A stretch of DNA of 54,019 nt from Candidatus Omnitrophota bacterium (GCA_016783555.1 JADHWH010000004.1:1-54019); one strand, 5' to 3'; counted from the first letter of the stretch, positions 20,224-27,819 are shown. Made by a program: numbers and translations. The notes: generated from the sequence alone by a model not told the origin.

Positions 20224-20253
20224 TTGACATTCATATCATATAGTGTATTATAT
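20224..20253 (+). promoter_or_regulatory. putative sigma70 promoter upstream of the c-di-GMP riboswitch
   Basis: TTGACA (20224-20229), ~18 nt spacer, TTATAT. Confidence 0.6.
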
Positions 20254-20311
20254 ATAGTAGAATAGCATATAATAGCATATATGAAGATGGCTCTTTAATA
20301 TGATCTTCTCG

Positions 20312-20445
20312 ATAAAGGCAAACTGTCTGAAAGGATAGGGCGCAAAGCTACGAGCCTAAAGCGAGGTCACGCTAAAGCGTGACCTACAGCAGAAGTCACA
20401 CTAAAGTGTGACCTACAGCTGCTAAGGTAGTCGGGCTGCCGAAAG
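20312..20445 (+). ncRNA. c-di-GMP-I (GEMM-I) riboswitch aptamer with repeat-derived insertion in distal P3
   Basis: aaaggcaaactgtctgaaaggatagggcGCAAAGCtacgaGCCTAAAgc...gctaaGGTAGtcgggctgccg matches the GEMM core (GCAAAGC..GCCTAA...GGTAGYCGGG), with GAAA tetraloop. Confidence 0.9.
20364..20415. repeat. two tandem palindromes AGGTCACGCTAAAGCGTGACCT / AGTCACACTAAAGTGTGACCT inside the riboswitch
   Basis: Two dyads separated by acagcaga. Confidence 0.95.
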
Positions 20446-20465
20446 AAGCCATTTATGTTATAATG

Positions 20466-20495
20466 GCCCTAATGCCCTATGATTAGGGCTTTTTT
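20466..20495 (+). terminator. intrinsic terminator 1 (riboswitch expression platform)
   Basis: GCCCTAATgccctatgATTAGGGCTTTTTT. Confidence 0.9.
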
Positions 20496-20542
20496 GTTAT
20501 AATATAAGGCTAATTGCTAAAAGCCGCTTTTTGTGCTATAAT

Positions 20543-20573
20543 AAGCCCTAATGTCTCAGATTAGGGCTTTTTT
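20543..20573 (+). terminator. intrinsic terminator 2, near-duplicate of terminator 1
   Basis: AAGCCCTAATgtctcagATTAGGGCTTTTTT. Confidence 0.9.
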
Positions 20574-20598
20574 ATTAATGGTAAGGTGGTGAAAGAAG

Positions 20599-21321
20599 AT
20601 GACTCTCAAGTGTAAGGCAAATAAGACGCAGTGGCCGGCGATGATGAAGATATTAATCTTAATCAGCGTGCTAGTTATGCCGTTTTATTTAGCCGGTAAC
20701 GCATCTGCCGCGTCCGATTCCCGCGAGAAAAGAGAGATAGGGTATAGCCGCCATATTAATATCGATACCGGCCAGACAAAGTGGAGAGTCGCCGCCACCG
20801 AGATAAAGAGGTCGGCCTTGTCAAAACAGAGGGTCTTAGAAGTTCTTGCCAAAGAGAATATAAAACGTATCGAAGAGTATGCGGAATGGCTGGTGAAGAA
20901 TGTAGCATACCGGCGGGACAAAAAGAGCGATACGTGGTCCTTACCGGAAGAGACGCTCGCGAGAAGATACGGGGATTGCGAAGACCTCGCCTTTTTGAAC
21001 AGAGAGGTCCTTGGCGCCTTAGGTTATCAGCCCCAGGTAGTAGCGTTTAGAAAAAAGAACTGGGAAAAATGGCACGCTATCTGCGTCTTCGAGAAAGAAG
21101 GCCGCTATCTCTATTTTGATAATCGCAGGCTTAAGGATACCCCCGCGGCTTCAATGGAGCAATTCGCAAAAGAGATCGGCGCAGAGGGTAATATAGTTGC
21201 ATTTGGCTCTTTTGGCATAACCGAGGTATTGCAGAAGACCATAAACTTAAAAGATATTGCCAGAGGAACGAAGTTCGAGAAGAAGGATGGAAGCGTATAT
21301 ATTGTCGCAGGACGATATTAA
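20599..21321 (+). CDS. transglutaminase-like cysteine peptidase (BTLCP, LapG-like)
   Basis: VLAKENIKRIEEYAEWLVKNVAYRRDKKSDTWSLPEETLARRYGDCEDLAFLNREVLGALGYQPQVVAFRKKNWEKWHAICVFEKEGRYLYFDNRRL: C/H/D triad pattern; signal peptide. Confidence 0.75.
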   Translation: MTLKCKANKTQWPAMMKILILISVLVMPFYLAGNASAASDSREKREIGYSRHINIDTGQTKWRVAATEIKRSALSKQRVLEVLAKENIKRIEEYAEWLVKNVAYRRDKKSDTWSLPEETLARRYGDCEDLAFLNREVLGALGYQPQVVAFRKKNWEKWHAICVFEKEGRYLYFDNRRLKDTPAASMEQFAKEIGAEGNIVAFGSFGITEVLQKTINLKDIARGTKFEKKDGSVYIVAGRY

Positions 21322-21383
21322 AAACCCCGCCCAGCAAGTTACTGCCATGTATAAAATCCCTCTATAGAAAATATATATTATTC

Positions 21384-21419
21384 CAGCCGTAGGGCACCCT
21401 TAAGGGTGCCCTACGGCTG
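21384..21419. repeat. 36-bp perfect palindrome CAGCCGTAGGGCACCCTTAAGGGTGCCCTACGGCTG
   Basis: Perfect dyad, followed by TGTGGATAA (21418-21426). Confidence 0.95.
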
Positions 21420-21479
21420 TGGATAACTTCAAATCTCCCTTGAAATCATCTCTTAAATAATGTATAATTAGCAACATAA

Positions 21480-21531
21480 TGGGGACACTTCTCTTAGCAT
21501 TAGAGAATATGCATGATGAGAAGTGTCCCCA
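21480..21531. repeat. inverted repeat TGGGGACACTTCTC...GAGAAGTGTCCCCA
   Basis: 14-bp perfect arms at 21480-21493 and 21518-21531. Confidence 0.95.
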
Positions 21532-21558
21532 GCGATGATATATTACTAACATAGAAGT

Positions 21559-21635
21559 GGGGCCATAGCTCAATTGGTTAGAGCATCTGACTCATAATCA
21601 GGTGGTTCAAGGTTCAAGTCCTTGTGGCCCCACCA
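21559..21635 (+). tRNA. tRNA with CAT anticodon (elongator Met or Ile2)
   Basis: ggggcca..tggcccc acceptor stem, anticodon loop ctCATaa, GTTCAAGTCC T arm, encoded CCA. Confidence 0.93.
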
Positions 21636-21800
21636 GTTTCTCAAGTGAGGTTATTGGGGACTTGAAGCTCGCGAGCGCCGAGCAAAGCGAGGAAAAGGCC
21701 TGTAGCCGCGAAGCGGCGCGGCCGTAAGCGAGCGAGGTGAGCCTACGCAGCGAGCGCATAAGCGCGAGCGTAGTAGGCAAGTCCTTGTGGCCCCACCAGT
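21615..21800 (+). repeat. 23-bp direct repeat of the tRNA 3' end (21615-21637 and 21778-21800), period 163 bp
   Basis: caagtccttgtggccccaccagt occurs exactly twice; ggacttgaag at 21658 and 21821 keeps the same 163-bp period. Confidence 0.95.
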
Positions 21801-21831
21801 CTTACACATGATGCTTGGGTGGACTTGAAGT

Positions 21832-21908
21832 GGGCGATTAGCTCAGTCGGTTAGAGCGTGTGCCTCACATGCACAAGGTCAGTGGTTCGAGCCCACTATC
21901 GCCCACCA
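21832..21908 (+). tRNA. tRNA-Val(CAC)
   Basis: gggcgat..atcgccc acceptor, anticodon stem tgtgc/gcaca with loop ctCACat, encoded CCA. Confidence 0.93.
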
Positions 21909-21975
21909 TTCTGCTTCGCCGAGCTTAAGAAGTTCAAAGAAGCTTGGCTTCGCAGAATTTTTGGCGAAGCAGAAT
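21908..21975. repeat. inverted repeat ATTCTGCTTCGCC...GGCGAAGCAGAAT directly after tRNA-Val
   Basis: 13-bp perfect arms at 21908-21920 and 21963-21975. Confidence 0.85.
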
Positions 21976-22038
21976 GTTCTACGAAGCCCAAGACTTCTAT
22001 GAAATTCTTTTATGGGCGAAGTAGAACACATATATATT

Positions 22039-22749
22039 ATGAATATAGCTGAACAGATAAAATCGTTGGTAGAGTTACAAAAGCTGGATTCCCAAATCTA
22101 TAAGCACAATATGAGAAAGGGGAGGATCCCCCTCTTAATAAAGGAGTTAGAAGACGGCTTCCAAAAAAAGGGAGAAGCCTTAAAAGAGGAGGATAGCAAC
22201 CTAAAGTCATTACTGGTTAGGCAGAAGGAGAAGGAGAATGATTTGGCGTCAAAAGAGGAGACAATAAAAAAGTGCGAGGGGCAGCTTTATCAGATTAAGA
22301 CAAATAAAGAATATACCGCTATGCAGCAGGAGATAAAGGGCTACGGGGCTGATAAGTCAGTATTGGAAGACGATATCTTGGCCCTTTTAGACGAGACAGA
22401 GGCGAAGAAGAGGATTATCGAGCAGCACAAGGCAGCCCTGAAGGACGAAGAGAAGAAGCTGGGCGAGGAGAAAGAGAAGGTCAACGCCGAGCTAAAAGAG
22501 ATAGAGGAGAAGCTAAACTCCTTGAATGCTCAACGAAGCGAAATGACATCCAAGATAGACAGGGGGATGCTGAGCAAATATGAAAGGGTGCTAAAAGGAA
22601 AAGACGGACTTGCAATGGTCCCTGTGGTCGAAGATTCCTGCGGAGGGTGCAATCTCAACCTGCCGCCGCAGGTTATAAATGAGATAAAGATGGAAAAAGA
22701 CCTTGTGTTCTGCGAGTCTTGTGCGCGAATATTATATATTGAGGAATAG
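22039..22749 (+). CDS. coiled-coil protein with C4-type zinc ribbon (DUF164-like)
   Basis: Long coiled coil then CGGCNLNLPPQVINEIKMEKDLVFCESCARILY; likely ATG at 22039 within ORF 22012..22749. Confidence 0.88.
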   Translation: MNIAEQIKSLVELQKLDSQIYKHNMRKGRIPLLIKELEDGFQKKGEALKEEDSNLKSLLVRQKEKENDLASKEETIKKCEGQLYQIKTNKEYTAMQQEIKGYGADKSVLEDDILALLDETEAKKRIIEQHKAALKDEEKKLGEEKEKVNAELKEIEEKLNSLNAQRSEMTSKIDRGMLSKYERVLKGKDGLAMVPVVEDSCGGCNLNLPPQVINEIKMEKDLVFCESCARILYIEE

Positions 22750-23175
22750 ATGCCTGAGAGACTCTTAATCTATATTGACGGTGCGGCAAGAGGTAATCCC
22801 GGTCCTGCGGGAATCGGCGTAGTTATATTGGACGAAAATAAGAATAAGGTTAAGGAATATTCAAAGCACTTAGGAAGCGCCACAAATAACACCGCCGAAT
22901 ATAACGCCCTTATATACGCCCTGCAAGAGGCGCATATGCTGGGGGTAAAGGATGTAGTGCTGCACACAGACAGCGAACTTGTAGCCAAACAGCTTAAGGG
23001 CGAATTCAGGGTCAAGAATGCAAATATAAAACCGTTATTTGAGCAGGCGGTACATCTTATAAATGGTTTTGAGAAGGTAGAAGTTAAGAGAATCGACCGT
23101 TCTTTGAATAAAGAGGCCGACAGATTAGCCAATAAGGCGATAAATCTGTCGGGACTTAAGACAAAGATTGAATGA
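22750..23175 (+). CDS. ribonuclease HI family protein
   Basis: LLIYIDGAARGNPGPAGIGVVI...NNTAEYNALIYAL...VVLHTDSELVAKQLKGEF. Confidence 0.92.
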   Translation: MPERLLIYIDGAARGNPGPAGIGVVILDENKNKVKEYSKHLGSATNNTAEYNALIYALQEAHMLGVKDVVLHTDSELVAKQLKGEFRVKNANIKPLFEQAVHLINGFEKVEVKRIDRSLNKEADRLANKAINLSGLKTKIE

Positions 23176-23356
23176 GGCCATGATTTACGAAAATCTTTGA
23201 TTTTCGTAAATCATATGGCCGAATTCAACCCTTGACATTTTTTTATGCGAGAACTTCAGAAAAATGTCAAGGGTTCAATTCGCACATTCAGAGAAGAGTT
23301 TCATAGAAGATGAAGTTACGAAAAATCAAGGATTTTTCGTAACTTCAGTGCTCATT
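23171..23356 (+). repeat. multi-hairpin junction element, copy B (RNase HI gene-rnpB)
   Basis: Same architecture; central hairpin CCCTTGACATTTTT...AAAAATGTCAAGGG. Confidence 0.92.
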
Positions 23357-23359
23357 GAA

Positions 23360-23805
23360 GAGGGGTAGATCGGGTGGTCGCCCTTGACATTCGCGCATTG
23401 CGCGAATGTCAAGGGAGGAAAGTCCGAGCTCCATAGAGCGGCGTAGCGGGTAATGCCCGTCGGTCGAAAGGCCAGGATCAGAGCAACAGAGACAACGACT
23501 CCCCCCGTCTCGCTATTGTAAAATACGGCGAGACGGGGCAGAGGGTGAAAAGATGCAATCTCTACGCGGAGCAAGACCAAATAGGTCCCGAATCACCCTT
23601 CGACAAGCTCAGGGTGATCCTGAGCAAGGTCGCCGAAGGCGACCGCGTCGAAGGATCAGAAGCTGCTCGTTTCTACCGGTAAGACGTCGGTGTCGGGACG
23701 GGTTAGGTCGCTTGAGCCTTGTGGCAACATAAGGCCCAGATGGATGATCACTAACAGGCATCTAAGGTGCTTGCTTACAGAACTCGGCTTACAGATCTGC
23801 CCCTC
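23360..23805 (+). ncRNA. rnpB: RNase P RNA (bacterial type A)
   Basis: P1 gaggggtagatc/gatctgcccctc; GAGGAAAGTCC; CAGAGCAACAGAGA; GGAGCAAGACCAAATAGG; GGTTAGGTCGCTTGAGCC; CCCAGATGGATGAT; ACAGAACTCGGCTTACAGATCTG. Confidence 0.96.
23593..23658. repeat. palindromic repeat CACCCTTCGACAAGCTCAGGGTGATCCTGAGC...GTCGAAGGATCA inside rnpB
   Basis: Internal inverted repeats (tcacccttcgac..., gctcagggtgatcctgagc, cgaccgcgtcgaagg); lies in the P15-P17 region of rnpB. Confidence 0.8.
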
Positions 23806-23812
23806 ATTATTA

Positions 23813-23841
23813 TTGACAAAAATCCCATAATGTGGTATTAT
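23813..23841 (+). promoter_or_regulatory. putative sigma70 promoter
   Basis: TTGACA-17 nt-TATTAT. Confidence 0.7.
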
Positions 23842-23972
23842 AAAAGACGATGAGATTGCCGTGGAAGGCCACGGTTCCTAATGATGCAGACCAGGTAACC
23901 AGATGAAAAGGACGGTGGCCTGGTTTATCTATTTGTATTAAAACTGATTTTAAAAAGGTTTTACTTACAGAG

Positions 23973-24788
23973 ATGAAAAGAGATATATCGGTAATATTAA
24001 TAATGGGCTTTACTCTTATTCTTTCGGCCAGCCCTGCGTATTCCGACGATGGCATGGACCGGATAAGGGCGGTAGAATCGACCTTCTATCTGGTGGAAGC
24101 AATATTCGGCAATGCGCGATTTGTGAATTTAGACTTAAATAGCATGATGGATATAGAAGACCTTAGAGGCCCTCTCAACCATAAACTCATTTCCGAAGTC
24201 GTAGGTTCGCTCATAAAGAACGGAGGATTGACCCGGGGCAGGCTATGGGTGCATAGATCGCATTACAGGACGGTAGAAAGGTGGAGCAGGCTCAGCCGCC
24301 TTATCCCGTTAGATAGAATAGCGGTATATGATGAAATAGACGAACTTATAGCTGACTTAGATACAGACAATGACGTCGCCATTTTACCGAGGGTCGATCT
24401 CGAGCGATTGGCAAGGGATCTATTTAAAGAGAGAGGAGGCCTCAGAGAGGCTGTAGTGCTGGCCCCTTTAAAGGTAAGATTGGAATACATGGATCAAATC
24501 CTGATCTCTCTTATGCTTATGAGGGAATTGAAGGAGGCGTATCAGGAAGCAGGAGATCCTTTAGGGTTGTGCGCGATACCTCAATTCAAGACACTAAAGG
24601 CGTTGCTGGAATCCCTATTTGCAATGAGGGCGGGATTTGAAGACAGAGACATCTTATATATGATACCGCAGGCCGGGCTCTCATTTGAGATGAGGATTTT
24701 TGCCATACTCCAAAATTCGCTTCTTCCTATAAGAAGGGAAGATATTGAGCGTATAAGGGCAGCCCAGGCTACAGTAAGAAGTATATAA
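23973..24788 (+). CDS. hypothetical secreted protein
   Basis: 272-codon ORF with signal peptide (MKRDISVILIMGFTLILSASPAYS); no family recognised. Confidence 0.7.
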   Translation: MKRDISVILIMGFTLILSASPAYSDDGMDRIRAVESTFYLVEAIFGNARFVNLDLNSMMDIEDLRGPLNHKLISEVVGSLIKNGGLTRGRLWVHRSHYRTVERWSRLSRLIPLDRIAVYDEIDELIADLDTDNDVAILPRVDLERLARDLFKERGGLREAVVLAPLKVRLEYMDQILISLMLMRELKEAYQEAGDPLGLCAIPQFKTLKALLESLFAMRAGFEDRDILYMIPQAGLSFEMRIFAILQNSLLPIRREDIERIRAAQATVRSI

Positions 24789-24800
24789 TTATATTATAGA

Positions 24801-24855
24801 GGCAGTTATCTAAGACACTTTCTATTCTATTAATGATAACCGTCTCTTTTTTTAT
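24801..24855 (+). terminator. intrinsic terminator
   Basis: GAGGCAGTTATC...GATAACCGTCTCTTTTTTT. Confidence 0.75.
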
Positions 24856-24905
24856 TGTTATTTTAGCGTAATTATGATAATATATTATAGTATAAAGGAG
24901 ATAGA

Positions 24906-25691
24906 ATGCAGATTCACCCGACAGCAATTGTTGACAAAGACGCAAAGATAGGCAATAACGTTTCCATAGGCCCATATAGTGTTATTGAGGGCGGTGTCGA
25001 GATAGGGGATGATACCAAGCTATGGCAAAATGTCTACGTGGCAAAGGGTACGACAATAGGCAGGAAATGCCAGATACACATGGGCGCGGTATTAGGCCAC
25101 GAGCCGCAGGATGTCACCTTTCAAAAGAAACCCTCGTATTTAAAAATAGGCGACGGGAATATCATAAGAGAATTCGTCACTATACATAGGGGTACTAAAG
25201 AAAATTCCTCCACCAAAATAGGCGACGATAATTTTATTATGGGCCTTTGTCATATCGCGCACAATTGCGAGCTCGGTAATAAGATAGTCATGTGTAACAG
25301 CTCTTTACTGGCAGGTTACGTCGGCGTCGGGGATATGGTATTTATGTCGGGCAATTGCGTGGTGCACCAGTTCGTAAGAATAGGAAGACTCGTCATGGTC
25401 AGCGGCTCTGCCAGGGTAGGAAAAGATGTACCGCCCTTTATGATAACAGAGAGAGAATCGGCCATTGCATCATATAATGCGGTCGGTATTAAACGCGCGG
25501 GCCTTGACGTAGAGACGCGAAACGAGATAAAAAAAGCATTTACCATATTATACCTCTCAGGCCTCAATATTAAAAGCGCCCTTGAAAAGATGGAAAGCCA
25601 ACTGAATTCACCCGAGATTAAGCATTTCGTAGAATTCATTCGCGCATCTAAAAAGAGAGGCGTCTGTAATTACAGCAGGCGAAGGACCTAG
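24906..25691 (+). CDS. lpxA: acyl-ACP--UDP-N-acetylglucosamine O-acyltransferase
   Basis: IHPTAIVDKDAKIGNNVSIGPYSVIEGGVEIGDDTKL left-handed beta-helix hexapeptides; HQFVRIGRLVMVSGSARVGKDVPPF. Confidence 0.93.
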   Translation: MQIHPTAIVDKDAKIGNNVSIGPYSVIEGGVEIGDDTKLWQNVYVAKGTTIGRKCQIHMGAVLGHEPQDVTFQKKPSYLKIGDGNIIREFVTIHRGTKENSSTKIGDDNFIMGLCHIAHNCELGNKIVMCNSSLLAGYVGVGDMVFMSGNCVVHQFVRIGRLVMVSGSARVGKDVPPFMITERESAIASYNAVGIKRAGLDVETRNEIKKAFTILYLSGLNIKSALEKMESQLNSPEIKHFVEFIRASKKRGVCNYSRRRT

Positions 25692-25858
25692 GACCTACCA
25701 AACTTAACCCCTCCCGACCGCAAAAAAGTGACAAATCTTCATTTCTTGTGATTTTTTACTCTACACAATATATTGAGCTCTAACCCCCCTAAAACACACC
25801 TAATTGTAGCTAAAAGCACAGCTATAAAAAGTATTAAAAAAATATTTAAAAAGTCCTC

Positions 25859-25886
25859 TTGACATTAAATATACATAATGTATACT
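25859..25886 (+). promoter_or_regulatory. putative sigma70 promoter of the dcw cluster
   Basis: TTGACA-16 nt-TATACT. Confidence 0.75.
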
Positions 25887-25887
25887 T

Positions 25888-25917
25888 ATTGTGGTACAAA
25901 GTGGAGGAAAGTGGTGA
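25888..25917 (+). promoter_or_regulatory. putative MraZ operator (direct repeats)
   Basis: attGTGGtac aaaGTGGagg aaaGTGGtga: GTGG repeats at 10-bp spacing between promoter and mraZ ATG. Confidence 0.75.
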
Positions 25918-25920
25918 ATA

Positions 25921-26358
25921 ATGTTCTACGGTGAATTTGATCATACCTTAGACAAGAAAGGGCGTTTGATACTGCCTTCAAAGATCAGAGAGACAGCGAA
26001 GGCCAATTACATAGAAAAATTCTACGTAACACGAGGCCTCGATAAATGTCTCTTTTTATTTTCTGAAGAGGAGTGGAAGACGCAGGAGGCAAAATTTAAG
26101 TCTCTCTCTTTTACTAAGAAAGAGGCGAGGCGTTTCAATAGATTGTTCTTTTCTGGCGCGGTTGAGGTGACGCCTGACGGGCAGGGGAGGATACTCCTTC
26201 CGAAATACCTCAAGGATTATGCCGGGATTAAAAGAGATGTAATAATCACCGGCGTCTCTAACAGAATCGAGATATGGGATAGACACAGCTGGGAGAAATT
26301 TTACGACGAAAATAAAGATTCATTTGAAGAGACCGCAGAAAAATTGATAGATCTCTAG
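25921..26358 (+). CDS. mraZ: transcriptional regulator / division protein MraZ
   Basis: MFYGEFDHTLDKKGRLILPSKIRE...EVTPDGQGRILLPKYLKDYAGI; two AbrB-like repeats. Confidence 0.96.
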   Translation: MFYGEFDHTLDKKGRLILPSKIRETAKANYIEKFYVTRGLDKCLFLFSEEEWKTQEAKFKSLSFTKKEARRFNRLFFSGAVEVTPDGQGRILLPKYLKDYAGIKRDVIITGVSNRIEIWDRHSWEKFYDENKDSFEETAEKLIDL

Positions 26359-26372
26359 AAAGGAGACAGGTT

Positions 26373-26570
26373 ATGACTATAAGGGATATAAAAGAGATGT
26401 ATAAAGATAAAGGCGACGATCTTGTCTTTATAAGAACCGACACATTGGTCGAAAGGCTGCGGCGTCTGCGCGCGCTCAATACCGGCCTTTCAAATACCGG
26501 AGTCACGCGGCGCATATGGAATGGCTGCGTGATTGAAGAAGCCGCGCGTACTAAGAAAAAAAGATTTTAA
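26373..26570 (+). CDS. small hypothetical protein between mraZ and rsmH
   Basis: 65 aa ORF with preceding AGGAGA and tight spacing on both sides. Confidence 0.6.
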   Translation: MTIRDIKEMYKDKGDDLVFIRTDTLVERLRRLRALNTGLSNTGVTRRIWNGCVIEEAARTKKKRF

Positions 26571-26578
26571 GAATAGAT

Positions 26579-27451
26579 GTGCATCAGTCGGTATTATTAC
26601 ATGAGGTAATCGAAAATTTAAATTTAGCCCCGGGCAAGAAGATTCTGGACTGCACACTCGGAGGCGGCGGGCATGCCAGGGCGATATTGGAAGAGATCAC
26701 TCCCGGCGGAAAGCTGATAGGGATAGATCAGGACGAAGGGGCATTAAGTATAGCCGCCGGCAATTTGAAAGATTTTGGGGACGAAGCAATCTTCGTCCAC
26801 GGTAATTTTAGAAATTTAAATTCAATATTTAATAAACTTGATATAGGTGAAGTTGATGGAATTCTATTCGATTTGGGTCTGTCTTCTCTTCAGCTGGAAG
26901 AAAAAGAGAGAGGGTTCAGCATAAAGCTCGACGGGCCTCTTGATATGAGGATGAACAAGAGGCAGAAACTTGACGCTGCGCAATTGTTAAACAGCCTTAG
27001 CGAACTTGAAATCGCGGATATACTCAAGAGATTCGGCGAAGAGCGTTTTGCGAAGCGTATAGCAAGGGCCATTGTCAGAAGAAGGCCTGTAAGGAGAACG
27101 CGCGAACTCATCAAGCTGGTCGTGAATGCCGTGCCTTACAAGGCCAGGCACGGAAGGATACATCTGGCGACAAGAACATTTCAGGCGCTGAGGATAGCGG
27201 TCAATGACGAATTGGAGTCGCTAAGTTCCGGTTTAGATGCGGCGGTAAGGTTTCTTAAAAAGAACGGAAGGATATGTGTTATATCCTTTCATTCTCTCGA
27301 AGATAGAATCGTAAAGAATAGATATAAAGATTACAAGATGAAGAATATCTTAAAGATCATCACAAAGAAGCCCCTAACGCCCCAGGATGAAGAGGTCTTA
27401 GTAAACCCGCGCTCGCGCAGCGCAAAGCTCAGGGTAGCGGAGAAAGTATGA
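26579..27451 (+). CDS. rsmH: 16S rRNA (cytosine(1402)-N(4))-methyltransferase
   Basis: HQSVLLHEVIENLNLAPGKKILDCTLGGGGHARAILE. Confidence 0.96.
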   Translation: MHQSVLLHEVIENLNLAPGKKILDCTLGGGGHARAILEEITPGGKLIGIDQDEGALSIAAGNLKDFGDEAIFVHGNFRNLNSIFNKLDIGEVDGILFDLGLSSLQLEEKERGFSIKLDGPLDMRMNKRQKLDAAQLLNSLSELEIADILKRFGEERFAKRIARAIVRRRPVRRTRELIKLVVNAVPYKARHGRIHLATRTFQALRIAVNDELESLSSGLDAAVRFLKKNGRICVISFHSLEDRIVKNRYKDYKMKNILKIITKKPLTPQDEEVLVNPRSRSAKLRVAEKV

Positions 27452-27819
27452 AGATAATAAAATTTATAATATTGGTCATTTTTATTACGAGCACAACCTT
27501 TTTGTATGCCCATCAGAGGATCGAGGCGATGAGATTGAGCTATGAGATAAACAAAAAAGAGGTCTCTCTTGATAAGCTTCTTGACCAGAGGAAAGAACTG
27601 GAGTATAATGTAGCCAAGTTAAAAGCGCCTACTTATCTAGAACTGCAGTTGGCAAAAAGAGATGTGAAACTGGTTCTACCTGAGCGCTGGCAGGTCTTTG
27701 AAGTATCGGGCATGACAGAAAAAGCTGATAAAAATTTGCCAATGCCGCTGTTTGTGCGTAATATCGTAGGCCTCTTTTCTTTTGACAAAGAAGCACAGGC
27801 TACGCCCGCATCACATTAG
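27448..27819 (+). CDS. ftsL: FtsL-like cell division protein
   Basis: Small protein with one TM and coiled coil between rsmH and ftsI; assigned mostly by position. Confidence 0.6.
   Translation: MKIIKFIILVIFITSTTFLYAHQRIEAMRLSYEINKKEVSLDKLLDQRKELEYNVAKLKAPTYLELQLAKRDVKLVLPERWQVFEVSGMTEKADKNLPMPLFVRNIVGLFSFDKEAQATPASH

Noticed and set aside
21668-21777. Third tRNA between the CAT and Val tRNAs
   Set aside because: Only the tRNA 3' end is present; no acceptor 5' strand, D arm or anticodon arm could be assembled.
23366-23800. Protein ORF on the minus strand at 23326-23580
   Set aside because: Overlaps a clear RNase P RNA.
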